From: Noviherbaspirillum sedimenti
GTDB taxonomy: Bacteria; Pseudomonadota; Gammaproteobacteria; Burkholderiales; Burkholderiaceae_D
Reading direction: 5' to 3'
Assembly (NCBI RefSeq): GCF_003590835.1
Contig: NZ_QYUQ01000002.1
Coordinates: 4,154,001 to 4,218,000, forward strand
DNA: 64,000 bases
Within the stretch, counting starts at the first letter, position 1. Each line of letters opens with the position of its first letter. The notes beneath the pieces are model-generated. The model was not told the origin of the DNA. It did not search any database and saw nothing but the letters and a program-made list of their open reading frames with translations. Shown one piece after another: positions 27,469 to 35,938 of the stretch. The position numbers and the translations under genes are program-made.

Positions 27469-28473
27469 ATGCATACACGACGCAGATTTATCAGGCAAAT
27501 GGCAACATCCGCAGTCGGCATTGCGGCGACCATGAAAGGGATCGATGCATTCGCCGGAGCCAGCAATGCCGTTGACCAGGACGGCGAATACCTGTCTCCG
27601 AATTATCAATTGCGCGACCGCGAAGTGGTCGATTACCAATTCTTCGAGATGCAGGGAATTTCGCATATCCAGTTTCGCGGACCGGCATTCGACCCCGACA
27701 AAACCGGCAACTTCTTTACCTGCATCGGCGCCGCCCAGACGATGGGAGTGTATGTGGAGAAGCCGTTTCCCACGCTGTTGTCCGAGAAATTCGGCATGCC
27801 CGCGTGGAATGCCGGCGTGGGCGGGGCAAACCCGAATTTCTTCCTCGCCCACGACAAGATCATCGAGATCGCCAATAAAGGCCGGTTCGTCGTGTTGCAG
27901 ATGATGACCGCACGGTCGGAACCCAATGCGCGTATAGCCACGACCAAGGGAGTTGAAATGGTCCGCGATCTAAAGCAGGGTGACATTGTCAGGACGCCGA
28001 CATTGTGGGGGCGCATTGCCAAGGAAGAGCCGGCAATGATGAACAAATATATCGAGCAGAGCCGGGCATCCTGGGTGGCGGATTACCTTACGCTGCTCGG
28101 CAAGATCAAGGTGCCGGTCATCCTGTTCTGGTTTTCCCCGAAGCACATGGAAGACCGCCTGGACATCAAGTCGTCAGGGGGCGCTGGCCTACTGGACCGT
28201 TATCCGCAGTTCGTGGATGGCAAGCTTGTTGAGGCCATTCGCCCCTTGGGCAAGGCGTTCGTCACATGTTACAGCTCGCGCAATCTCGGGCATCCGCTGG
28301 TAAGCCGGTTTACCGGAAAGCAGGTTGAAGTGGATTACGCAGATCTTGGCCCGATCGCCACACCATTAAAGGAATCGCATAATCCCTATTATCCTTCACC
28401 GGAAATGCATCAGGATGCCGCGGCCGTGCTGGGCCCGGTCATCGCGAAGCTGGGATTCGCGATGAAGGCCTGA
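27469..28473 (+). CDS. Tat-exported DUF6473-like (possible SGNH hydrolase-like) protein
   Basis: This 334-residue protein has a twin-arginine signal (TRRRFIRQMATSAVG, residues 3-17). The core segment FTCIGAAQTMGVYVEKPFPTLL followed by WNAGVGGANPNFFL recalls DUF6473, in which a G-x-S/T-type loop and an NAG motif resemble SGNH-hydrolase blocks. The usual catalytic triad cannot be confirmed by eye. The ATG at 27469 has GAGGA six bases upstream, while an ATG at 27463 is too close. It lies within the catabolic operon between the epoxide hydrolase and the GMC oxidoreductase, so a periplasmic role on the pathway substrate is plausible but unproven. Confidence 0.65.
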   Translation: MHTRRRFIRQMATSAVGIAATMKGIDAFAGASNAVDQDGEYLSPNYQLRDREVVDYQFFEMQGISHIQFRGPAFDPDKTGNFFTCIGAAQTMGVYVEKPFPTLLSEKFGMPAWNAGVGGANPNFFLAHDKIIEIANKGRFVVLQMMTARSEPNARIATTKGVEMVRDLKQGDIVRTPTLWGRIAKEEPAMMNKYIEQSRASWVADYLTLLGKIKVPVILFWFSPKHMEDRLDIKSSGGAGLLDRYPQFVDGKLVEAIRPLGKAFVTCYSSRNLGHPLVSRFTGKQVEVDYADLGPIATPLKESHNPYYPSPEMHQDAAAVLGPVIAKLGFAMKA

Positions 28474-28511
28474 CGTCGATCTGTATTGATAAAAATTAAA
28501 GGAGACAAGCA

Positions 28512-30134
28512 GTGAAAGAAGAGTTTGATTACATCATCGTGGGAGCCGGCTCCGCTGGCTGCGTGCTGGCCGACAAATTATCGGCCGATCCCCGTAACCG
28601 GGTGCTGCTGGTGGAAGCCGGCCCCACTGACAAGAATCCCATGGTGCGCCTGCCGAAAGGGTTCGCCAAACTCGCGGCATCACCGGCCCACTGCTATACC
28701 TACGGCGCCAATCCGGGGCCGGCGGGAAAAACCGGGGCTGAAACCTGGATACGCGGGAGAATGCTGGGCGGATCGAGCTCGATCAACGGGCTGCAGTACC
28801 AGCGCGGACATGCAGAGGATTACAATCATTGGGAACGTGATCTCGGCCTCAAGGGATGGGGCTGGCAGGAAATAGGCCGTATCTTCAGGCAGATGGAAAA
28901 CCACGAGCTGGGAGCGAATGAATTCCGCGGCGCCGGCGGCCCCGTCCATGTGACCGTCACGCGCAACCGATCCCTGCTGATGGACAAACTGATCGATGCA
29001 GCCGGACAATTGGGCGTTCGCCATTTCGAGGATCCGAACGAGCCCGACCATGAAGGCATCGGTTACATGTTCGCGACCGTCTGGAAAGGGCAGCGCTGGA
29101 GTGCGGCCAATGCCTTTCTGGAACCGGCCCGCAAGCGGTCGAACTTGCGGATCGTGACCGACACGGCTGTCACCCGCATCATTTTCGATGGATTGAAGGC
29201 GAATGGCATCGAATGCCGCGAAAAAGACAAGCTGACAAAGTATCGCGCTGCAAAGGAAATCATTCTGGCAGCGGGCGCCCTCGAATCGCCCAAGCTCCTG
29301 CAATTGTCCGGCGTGGGTGCTGCCGACCATTTGCGCAAGCTGGGAATGCAGGTGGTGCATGACAGTCCGGGCGTCGGGCGGAACATGCGGGAGCATCTGT
29401 GTTTCACCGTCCAGTACCGGCTTGCCGGCGATTATAGCCAGAACAAGGAATACAGCGGCTGGCGGCTGGCACTCAACGGTATACGATACATGACATCTCG
29501 TACCGGCTTGTTGTCGACTTCTCCTTATGACGTAACGGGATTCCTGCGTACACGTCCTGGGCTGGATCGCCCGGATGCGCAGATCGTCGCTGCGCCGATG
29601 TCGATGGACGTGAAAGCCTTTGAAGGGTTCGACAAGGGAATCAAGCTGGAAGATGAGCCGGGTGCACAGATTCTCGGTTACGGATTGCGCCCGCAAAGCC
29701 AAGGTACCGCGCTGCTACGCTCGGCCGACCCGGCCGAGCAGCTTGAGCTGGTCCACAATCACCTCACCCATGAAGAAGACCGTGCAGTGGCGATCTCGAC
29801 GGTGCGTTATATGCGTTTGCTGTTCGACCAGCCGGCGATCAAACCCTTCATCGCTCAGGAAACACTGCCGGGCGCCCACCTGCAAAGCGACGACGAGATC
29901 CTGGACCTGTACAACCAGATGAGCGGTCCGGGATACCATGTGACCGGAACCTGCAGCATGGGACAAGGCGCAGAGAGCGTGGTGGATGAACGGCTACGCG
30001 TGCGCGGTGTGACTGGACTGCGGGTTGCCGATATCTCGGTCTTTCCTACCCTGGTATCCGGTAATACCAACGGTCCTGCCATGGCAGCGGCCTGGCGCGC
30101 TTCTGAAATGATCTTGGAAGACAATCCGAACTAG
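28512..30134 (+). CDS. GMC-family FAD-dependent oxidoreductase
   Basis: This 540-residue flavoenzyme has the N-terminal dinucleotide fold YIIVGAGSAGCVLADKL, the GMC signature GGSSSINGLQYQRGH, a second signature GALESPKLLQLSGVG (about residues 257-271) and the C-terminal active-site segment GYHVTGTCSMG with TNGPAMAAAWRA. Members oxidise alcohols such as choline, long-chain or polyethylene alcohols, or terpenoid alcohols with FAD. GTG at 28512 follows AAAGGAGA. It is the last gene of the promoter E operon and is followed by a strong hairpin. It probably oxidises an alcohol made by the preceding steps. Confidence 0.92.
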   Translation: MKEEFDYIIVGAGSAGCVLADKLSADPRNRVLLVEAGPTDKNPMVRLPKGFAKLAASPAHCYTYGANPGPAGKTGAETWIRGRMLGGSSSINGLQYQRGHAEDYNHWERDLGLKGWGWQEIGRIFRQMENHELGANEFRGAGGPVHVTVTRNRSLLMDKLIDAAGQLGVRHFEDPNEPDHEGIGYMFATVWKGQRWSAANAFLEPARKRSNLRIVTDTAVTRIIFDGLKANGIECREKDKLTKYRAAKEIILAAGALESPKLLQLSGVGAADHLRKLGMQVVHDSPGVGRNMREHLCFTVQYRLAGDYSQNKEYSGWRLALNGIRYMTSRTGLLSTSPYDVTGFLRTRPGLDRPDAQIVAAPMSMDVKAFEGFDKGIKLEDEPGAQILGYGLRPQSQGTALLRSADPAEQLELVHNHLTHEEDRAVAISTVRYMRLLFDQPAIKPFIAQETLPGAHLQSDDEILDLYNQMSGPGYHVTGTCSMGQGAESVVDERLRVRGVTGLRVADISVFPTLVSGNTNGPAMAAAWRASEMILEDNPN

Positions 30135-30147
30135 GCTGCCGGAGATG

Positions 30148-30183
30148 TTCGCGGGGGGCGTATCACAATATGCCCCTCGCGAA
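30148..30183. terminator. Hairpin terminator between convergent GMC and cupin genes
   Basis: A 12-bp stem with one mismatch (30148-30159 / 30172-30183, TTCGCGGGGGGC against GCCCCTCGCGAA) encloses a 12-base loop. Only a poor U-run follows on either strand. Its place between two convergent stops supports a two-way terminator. Confidence 0.7.
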
Positions 30184-30203
30184 CCCTGCTTTAATTTCCC
30201 TGC

Positions 30204-30731
30204 TTACTTTGCTGCGCTGATGGTTGCATTACGTTCCTGCATGGGCGGCGGTGGCAGATGGCCGGCGGCGCCATTGGCCAGAGCGGCACGATACATCCAT
30301 TCGCAGTCAACGATATCGCCTGCCGGCTTGCCGTCTTCACCGACGCCGCTGATGCCGCCGAAAAAGGCGACGTACAGCAGGCAGCCATTCTCGCCAATGG
30401 TCGGCTCATGGTTGATGCCGCCCGCCTCAACGATATAGTCGCCCTTGTAAATGGTGCCGTATTCGTAGGCAAAATCGCCTTCCAGCACGAAGGCGTGCGC
30501 TTCGCCGAAATGGTGATGGTCGGGTGTCTGCGTATTCGGATCGATCTGAAGCAAAACTGTATAAATGCCGACCGAACGGTTGATCGAAAGCAGCTTGAAT
30601 CGGGTTCCCTCCATGGCCCAGGGAGTCCACGGCAAAGTACCGGCGCGTACCAGAAGCGAGCCGTCTGGGAACCGCTTCGACTCGGTCCTGCTTGCCACTG
30701 CGAAATTACTGTTTTCTATGGGTGCGTTCAT
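30204..30731 (-). CDS. Cupin protein, 2,4'-dihydroxyacetophenone dioxygenase-like
   Basis: This 175-residue single-domain cupin has the first metal motif TPDHHHFGEAHAFVLEGDF and a second motif region GGINHEPTIGENGCLLY. Its length and layout resemble the 2,4'-dihydroxyacetophenone dioxygenase group and ChrR-like cupins. Those enzymes use one iron to cleave a C-C bond next to a carbonyl. Whether this protein is an enzyme or a sensor is open. It is a one-gene unit reading leftward from promoter F, which carries the regulon palindrome. The start ATG follows an AGGAGA site. Confidence 0.78.
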   Translation of the reverse strand: MNAPIENSNFAVASRTESKRFPDGSLLVRAGTLPWTPWAMEGTRFKLLSINRSVGIYTVLLQIDPNTQTPDHHHFGEAHAFVLEGDFAYEYGTIYKGDYIVEAGGINHEPTIGENGCLLYVAFFGGISGVGEDGKPAGDIVDCEWMYRAALANGAAGHLPPPPMQERNATISAAK

Positions 30732-30824
30732 TATGTCTCCTCTTTGGTTAACGTCGAACCAGTTGCAATAAATGGTTCGGAATTGAAAATCTCTTACTAT
30801 TAATTGTAGTGCTATGCCTTTATG

Positions 30825-30864
30825 GCATAACTGTTATATTAATTGTCGATTTACGTGAAGTCAA
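30825..30864 (-). promoter_or_regulatory. Promoter plus operator F for the cupin gene
   Basis: On the minus strand the -35 TTGACT (30859-30864) and -10 TAATAT (30836-30841) are 17 bp apart. The operator GCATAACTGTTATAT (30825-30839), two mismatches from the consensus, overlaps the -10 exactly as at sites A and E. Confidence 0.8.
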
Positions 30865-31110
30865 GCATTCAAAATGATTAAATTATTTGCATTAAGATTA
30901 ATCAATATAATCAATTATTTGGCTGGGTAAATATTGATATTTATAAAGAAAAATATATATTTTATTTAGAGCATCTAAAAAAAATCGAATAAATGGTTTC
31001 AAAGCGTCTTTCCCAAAGTTTTCCTGGAGAGACGCCATAGCACGCGAACTGGTTGATGATGCGTTATGGTAAATAGTCCAGCCGCTGCTTTCTCCACCGC
31101 CACCACGCAA
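30865..31110. other. AT-rich non-coding stretch
   Basis: No gene, repeat or RNA is recognisable here. The first 130 bases are strikingly AT-rich compared with the rest of the window, which suggests foreign or decayed DNA at the edge of the catabolic island. Confidence 0.5.
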
Positions 31111-31248
31111 GTCGCGCCGATGGCCTATCCCAAGCCCGATGGCAAGCTGACCTTCGACCGCCTGTCCTCGGTCTTCATGTAGGACCCGACCCAGAATATC
31201 GCCTGGGTGACGCAGGAAGGCGGCGGGCCGAATTATCCGAACATGTAA
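31111..31248 (+). pseudogene. Internally deleted remnant of ETF:ubiquinone oxidoreductase
   Basis: In one frame the DNA reads VAPMAYPKPDGKLTFDRLSS and then VFM, a stop (TAG 31180-31182), then DPTQNIAWVTQEGGGPNYPN and M, and a stop at 31246-31248. Both blocks are C-terminal hallmarks of ETF-QO, which accepts electrons from EtfAB. In intact proteins they are separated by roughly a hundred residues, including the 4Fe-4S cysteines. Those are absent here, as is the whole N-terminal part. The remnant cannot be functional. Confidence 0.8.
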
Positions 31249-31329
31249 AAGCAGCCTGAACTGGATATGGCTACTGAGGAGCTTGTGAGAAAGAGTGCGC
31301 GACGAAGCGTTACGGTGTGGCACTCATGA

Positions 31330-31372
31330 GAATTCAGTGGAGTGTATAGTAAGCTTTGACGACACTGAATTC
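31330..31372. repeat. Perfect 10-bp inverted repeat upstream of the FAH-family gene
   Basis: GAATTCAGTG (31330-31339) and CACTGAATTC (31363-31372) are perfect arms with a 23-base spacer. The pair lies between the ETF-QO remnant and the FAH-family gene and could be an operator or the scar of a rearrangement. Confidence 0.5.
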
Positions 31373-31418
31373 AGCCTTGGTTGCACAACGGCAGCCTCAC
31401 TCACATGGGGAGCAAGGG

Positions 31419-32432
31419 ATGAAACTGGCAAGCCTGAAAGAGGGCGGGCGTGACGGCACTCTGGTGGTGGTCAGCCGCGACCTCGCCTGGTGCCGGGATG
31501 CGGACGGCATCGCCCCGACCTTGCAGGCAGCGCTCGACGACTGGGAGCGCACTGCACCGCGGCTGCGGAATATCTATGAGAGCCTGAACGCCGGCGAGCG
31601 CAGTGAGACCCGCCCCTTCGATGTGCTGCGCTGCCATTCGCCATTGCCACGCGCCTACCAGTGGCTGGATGGCTCCGGCTACATTAACCACATCGAACTG
31701 GTGCGCAAGGCGCGCGGCGCCGACATGCCGCCCTCTGCGTATGCCGACCCGATCGTCTACCAGGGCGGCTCCGACAGCTTCCTCGGCCCGCGCGGCGTCA
31801 TCCGGGGCGACGAGTCCTGGGGCATTGATTTCGAGGCGGAAGTCGCCGTCATCATGGGCGATGTGCGCCAGGGCGCAAGCCGCGAGGAAGCCGCGCGCGA
31901 GATTCGCCTGCTGATGCTGGTCAATGACGTTTCGCTGCGCAATTTGATTCCGCCCGAGCTGGCCAAGGGCTTCGGCTTTGTCATCAGCAAGCCGGCGTCG
32001 GCCTTCAGTCCGGTGGCGATCACTCCGGACGAGCTGGGCGACGCCTGGCGCGACAACAAGATCCATCTGCCGCTGCTGGTGCATGTGAATGGCAAGCTTT
32101 TCGGCAAGCCGAACGCCGGCGTCGACGTCACCTTCGATTTCAGCCACATCGTCGCCCATGTCGCCAGCACGCGCGAGCTGGAGGCCGGCAGCATCGTCGG
32201 TTCCGGCACGGTATCGAACAAGCAGGGCGGCCTGTGGGGCTCGGCGATCGACAATGGTGGCGTCGGCTATTGCTGCATCGCCGAATTGCGCATGCTTGAA
32301 ACCCTGGAGGGCGGCCAGGCGCTCACGTCCTACTTGCGCCACGGCGACGTGGTGCGCATCGAAATGCTCGACGGCGCGGGGCGCAGCCTGTTCGGCGCAA
32401 TCGAGCAGCGCGTGCGGGCGCTGGAGATTTGA
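31419..32432 (+). CDS. Fumarylacetoacetate hydrolase-family protein
   Basis: This 337-residue enzyme has an N-terminal domain beginning MKLASLKEGGRDGTLVVVSR and a C-terminal FAH fold with the metal site in GIDFEAEVAVIMGD (two acidic ligands) and MLVNDVSLRNLIP, then SKPASAFSPVAITPDELGD and GSGTVSNKQGG. Family members cleave C-C bonds in fumarylpyruvate- or fumarylacetoacetate-type diketo acids late in aromatic catabolism. ATG at 31419 follows GGGAGCAAGGG; the frame is open to 31356 but lacks a good site there. No palindrome of the regulon precedes it, so it may not belong to the same regulon. It closes the catabolic region. Confidence 0.88.
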   Translation: MKLASLKEGGRDGTLVVVSRDLAWCRDADGIAPTLQAALDDWERTAPRLRNIYESLNAGERSETRPFDVLRCHSPLPRAYQWLDGSGYINHIELVRKARGADMPPSAYADPIVYQGGSDSFLGPRGVIRGDESWGIDFEAEVAVIMGDVRQGASREEAAREIRLLMLVNDVSLRNLIPPELAKGFGFVISKPASAFSPVAITPDELGDAWRDNKIHLPLLVHVNGKLFGKPNAGVDVTFDFSHIVAHVASTRELEAGSIVGSGTVSNKQGGLWGSAIDNGGVGYCCIAELRMLETLEGGQALTSYLRHGDVVRIEMLDGAGRSLFGAIEQRVRALEI

Positions 32433-32451
32433 GCATGATGACCTGGCCGCA

Positions 32452-32487
32452 GCAAATTTGCCAAGGCCCCTGCAAATGACTTTGCAG
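32452..32487. promoter_or_regulatory. Two palindromes upstream of the cus operon
   Basis: GCAAATTTGC (32452-32461) and CTGCAAA-TGAC-TTTGCAG (32470-32487) share the half-site GCAAA and are 8 bases apart. They lie about 75 bases before the first gene of the copper efflux operon and could bind a copper-responsive regulator that is not in this window. Confidence 0.45.
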
Positions 32488-32559
32488 CGCCCAGGCACCG
32501 ACTGGGAAGTCGTGAAAAATATATGGGTATCCCCGCATTGTTTCTAGTAAGATTAACGT

Positions 32560-32940
32560 ATGCGCCGCTTCTTTTCTTCATTCTGCCGGTTGATAGCGCA
32601 CTGCCTCGCCATGACGGTTTTGACGTCAGGAATCACCATGGCTGCGTACGCGTGTCCGAAAATCGTGCAGGCGCCGATGCAAGAGATGGCAATGGGTGAC
32701 GTACCCTGTGCAGAAATGGACAAGGAAAGGCCGGTTCACTGTGCCGAATACCAGTCCGGCGCCCAACTGGCGCTCGAGCATCTGGCGGCAGCACCATCGC
32801 TTGCGCCGACCACAGTTTCCTTCATCATGCCGGCGTCTTTACCGGTTATTCCTCCCGCCCTCACTTCTGTCGAGGCTGCGGTGCCTTTGAATTCCGGCGC
32901 CGACCCGCCTTACCTCCGAACGCGCAGACTGCGTATCTGA
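32560..32940 (+). CDS. Small exported protein at the head of the cus operon
   Basis: This 126-residue protein has a basic N-terminus and hydrophobic segment ending near SGITMAAYACPK, so it is probably exported. The mature part has two further cysteines (DVPCAEMD, VHCAEYQSG), a methionine-rich stretch MQEMAMGD and the C-terminal PPYLRTRRLRI, wording I associate with small proteins leading copper-resistance operons in Burkholderiales. It may bind copper in the periplasm. Function is not established, and I do not assign a named family. It precedes cusC by 71 bases on the same strand. Confidence 0.65.
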   Translation: MRRFFSSFCRLIAHCLAMTVLTSGITMAAYACPKIVQAPMQEMAMGDVPCAEMDKERPVHCAEYQSGAQLALEHLAAAPSLAPTTVSFIMPASLPVIPPALTSVEAAVPLNSGADPPYLRTRRLRI

Positions 32941-33011
32941 CCTGATCCACCGTTGTCGTGCTGGCCGGCCTGTTGCCGTCGCCGGCGTTCGTCGTTTTCA
33001 ACGGGGGTTTT

Positions 33012-34328
33012 ATGTCTTTGCGTATCAAAACGCCACTGATTTCCCATAATCAGTCGCGTCACTTATGCCAGTTCAGCGTTCTGTTCGCGCTGGCGTGCGG
33101 CGCGACTCTTGCTCATGCCCAGTCCAGCCGGCTCACCTTAAACGAGGCGTTACGGCTTTCGCTGCAGCGCGCGCCCTTGGCCAAAGCAGCCGAGGCATCG
33201 GTGCAGGCCAGCCGCGCAGCGGCGGCAAAAGCAGACCAATTGCCTGACCCGATGTTTAAGGCTGGCATTGAAAATGTGCCGGTGAATGGGCCGGACCGCT
33301 TCAGCACGACGCGCGATTTCATGACCATGCGCCGGCTTGGCATCGAGCAGCAATGGGTCTCTTCCGACAAGCGTGCGGCACGGGCAGAGCGCGCTCAACG
33401 GGCGGTGGAGATGGAGGAAGGCAATTACCTGGAGAATGTGGCCAAAGTTCGGGAAGAGACGGCCAAAGCCTGGCTCAATGTTCTTTACGGCCAGCGCACG
33501 CTAATGCTTTTCAAGGCAATGGAAACGGCGACAGGCGAGGACCTGGCGGCGATGAAAGCAGCGCATCGAGGCGCCAAATCGACCGCTTCCGATGTGGTGC
33601 AGGCACAATTGGCACTCGTGCAAGCGCATGATGCGACGCGCAAGGCCGAACAAGACCTGGCGAACGCCCGGATTGTGCTGGCACGGTGGACCGTTGTCCC
33701 GGTCGAAGCCGTTGCTGACGAGTCGCCATCGCTGGTTTCCCATATCGCCAACCTTTCCGTGGAAGAATTGGAAAAGGTTTACCCGATGGCCGTGGGCGCA
33801 CGCCGGGCAATAAATCTTGCCGACGCCGATACTGCCGTAGCAACCCGCGAACGCCGTCCGGACTGGACAGTTGAAGCGGGTTTCAGCCAGCGCGGCAGCC
33901 AGTATTCCAACATGGTGTCGATTGGCGTAAGCATTCCGCTTCCAGTCAATCGCGCCCAGAGGCAGGACCGCGACATTGCCGAAAAATCGGCACTGGGCAC
34001 CAGGGCCCGATTGCAGTACGAGGAGGCCGTGCGCGAAATGCAAACCGAAATCCATAGTCTGTCGGCTACCCTGGCCAGCCTCAAGGACAGGCTGGGGCAA
34101 CTCAACACGCGCTTATTGCCACCCGCGTCTTCCCAGGTCGACCTGGCAACTGCCGCCTACCGCGCAGGCACCGGCAGCCTCTCCGCCGTCTTCAACGCCA
34201 GGAGGATGCTGCTGGAAAAGCAGCTGCAGGTAACCGAGCTGGAAAGGGAGGCTGCGTTGACCTGGTCCAGGCTTGAGCATCACGTGGTTCCGCATGACTT
34301 GGTAGCGGCAGGGGGCGCAGCGCAATGA
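33012..34328 (+). CDS. cusC: Outer-membrane efflux protein of the copper/silver RND system (TolC/CusC type)
   Basis: This 438-residue protein has a signal peptide ending near LAHAQSS and two TolC-like repeats rich in long coiled-coil helices (for example LTLNEALRLSLQRAPLAKAA and AYRAGTGSLSAVFNARRMLL). It would form the outer-membrane channel for the adjacent CusB-CusA pump. No lipobox is seen, unlike the TolC protein at 47850. The ATG at 33012 is preferred because GGGGG lies upstream and the signal peptide then begins properly. It overlaps cusB by ATGA, so the three pump genes are coupled. Confidence 0.88.
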   Translation: MSLRIKTPLISHNQSRHLCQFSVLFALACGATLAHAQSSRLTLNEALRLSLQRAPLAKAAEASVQASRAAAAKADQLPDPMFKAGIENVPVNGPDRFSTTRDFMTMRRLGIEQQWVSSDKRAARAERAQRAVEMEEGNYLENVAKVREETAKAWLNVLYGQRTLMLFKAMETATGEDLAAMKAAHRGAKSTASDVVQAQLALVQAHDATRKAEQDLANARIVLARWTVVPVEAVADESPSLVSHIANLSVEELEKVYPMAVGARRAINLADADTAVATRERRPDWTVEAGFSQRGSQYSNMVSIGVSIPLPVNRAQRQDRDIAEKSALGTRARLQYEEAVREMQTEIHSLSATLASLKDRLGQLNTRLLPPASSQVDLATAAYRAGTGSLSAVFNARRMLLEKQLQVTELEREAALTWSRLEHHVVPHDLVAAGGAAQ

Positions 34329-35938
34329 TTTCAACAATGAAACCAAAATTCGTACTCAAAGCCGGTGTTTTGGCACTCGCCGGTGCTGGACTGGCATTCG
34401 GCGGCTACTGGACGGGAGCCCACAGAAACGATGGGGAAGCGCCGGCAGCCACCGCAACCCAGATAGTCGGCGGCGACAAAATTGACCCGAAAACTGGCCG
34501 GAAGATCTTGTATTGGCACGACCCGATGGTGCCCGGCCAGAAGTTCGACAAACCGGGCAAATCGCCTTTCATGGACATGCAATTAGAGCCCGTCTATGCG
34601 GACGATGCCGGCGATGCAGGTACGGTCGCCATCAGCCCGCGCGTGCAGCAAAACCTGGGCATCCGCACTGCCGAAGTCACCAAGGGCAAGCTTGCCGCTG
34701 CAGTCGAAGCGGTAGGCAGTGTCGTTTATAACGAGCGCGACGTCGCGCTGGTGCAAGCGCGCAGCAATGGCTTTGTCGAGCGGCTGTACGTACGGGCGCC
34801 GCTTGACCCGGTCCGCAAGGGGCAGGCATTGGTCCAGCTGTATGTACCGGACTGGGTGGCGGCCCAGGAAGAATATCTCGCCGTCAAACGCATGCAGGGA
34901 CCGGGGGCGGCGGGCTTGCTCGATGCAGCCCGCCAGCGTATGCGCTTGGCAGGCATGACCGAGGACCTGATCCGGCGGGTCGAGTCCAGCGCGAAAGTGC
35001 AATCACGTATGACGATTACGGCGCCGATTAGCGGTGTGGTGGCCGAGCTCGCGGTGCGCGAAGGGATGACGGTCATGGCCGGCGCACCACTTTTCAGGAT
35101 CAATGGCTTGAGCACCATCTGGGTCCATGCCGACGTTCCCGAAAACCTGTCTTCTCAGGTGCGCCCCGGCAATCTGGTCGAAGCGCGTACCCCGTCGCTT
35201 CCGGGCACGGTTTTCAAAGGCAAGCTCAGCGCCATCCTGCCTGAAGTCAATCCCGCCACGCGGACCCTCAAAGCCCGCATCGAACTGGCCAATCCCGGTT
35301 CTCGCCTGGTGCCCGGCATGTTCGCGACCATCAATTTCACCGCCGCCGCCCGCGACGAGGTATTGACGGTGCCGACCGAAGCCGTGATCCAGACCGGCAA
35401 ACGTAGTGTCGTGATGGCAGCGCTTGGCGACGGCAAGTTCGTGCCGGTCGACGTCGAAATCGGCACCGAAGCCAACGGCCAGACCGAGATCCGCAAGGGC
35501 CTCGAAGCCGGGCAAAAGGTGGTCGTCTCCGGCCAGTTCCTGATCGATTCCGAGGCCAGCCTGAGAGGCGCCACGACGCGCATGAGCGAAATGCCGGCAC
35601 CCGACGGGGCGAAAGCGGCAGGGACGACGCATCGCGGCGAGGGCAAGGTGGAGAGCATCGGCAAGGATGAAATCACGTTCTCGCACGGTCCGATCCCAAG
35701 CATGCAATGGCCGGCGATGACGATGGGATTCAAGGTCCCTGCAAGCGGCCTGCCAAAGAAACTGGCGGTCGGCGATACGGTGACCTTCGAGTTCCAGCAG
35801 ACCAAGGATGGTGCATTCGAGATCACCAACATCTCGCCGACTGGCGCGCCAATGCAAGGCATGAAGGATAAGGAGAGCGACGCTGCGAAACAAGGCGGGA
35901 TGAACGCACCTGCCAATCAGAGAGAAGCCAAAAAATGA
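34325..35938 (+). CDS. cusB: CusB-type membrane fusion protein with added metal-binding domains
   Basis: This 537-residue periplasmic adaptor has three parts. After the membrane anchor, residues 61-91 form a heavy-metal-binding domain ([20 protein letters not shown] and MDMQLEPVY). The middle is a usual CusB body with the lipoyl half [20 protein letters not shown] and beta-barrel segments. From about residue 435 it carries a complete CusF-like domain with [16 protein letters not shown]. CusF normally is a separate chaperone that delivers Cu(I)/Ag(I) to CusB, so this fusion ties both together. It is coupled by ATGA to cusC and to cusA. Confidence 0.92.
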   Translation: MISTMKPKFVLKAGVLALAGAGLAFGGYWTGAHRNDGEAPAATATQIVGGDKIDPKTGRKILYWHDPMVPGQKFDKPGKSPFMDMQLEPVYADDAGDAGTVAISPRVQQNLGIRTAEVTKGKLAAAVEAVGSVVYNERDVALVQARSNGFVERLYVRAPLDPVRKGQALVQLYVPDWVAAQEEYLAVKRMQGPGAAGLLDAARQRMRLAGMTEDLIRRVESSAKVQSRMTITAPISGVVAELAVREGMTVMAGAPLFRINGLSTIWVHADVPENLSSQVRPGNLVEARTPSLPGTVFKGKLSAILPEVNPATRTLKARIELANPGSRLVPGMFATINFTAAARDEVLTVPTEAVIQTGKRSVVMAALGDGKFVPVDVEIGTEANGQTEIRKGLEAGQKVVVSGQFLIDSEASLRGATTRMSEMPAPDGAKAAGTTHRGEGKVESIGKDEITFSHGPIPSMQWPAMTMGFKVPASGLPKKLAVGDTVTFEFQQTKDGAFEITNISPTGAPMQGMKDKESDAAKQGGMNAPANQREAKK

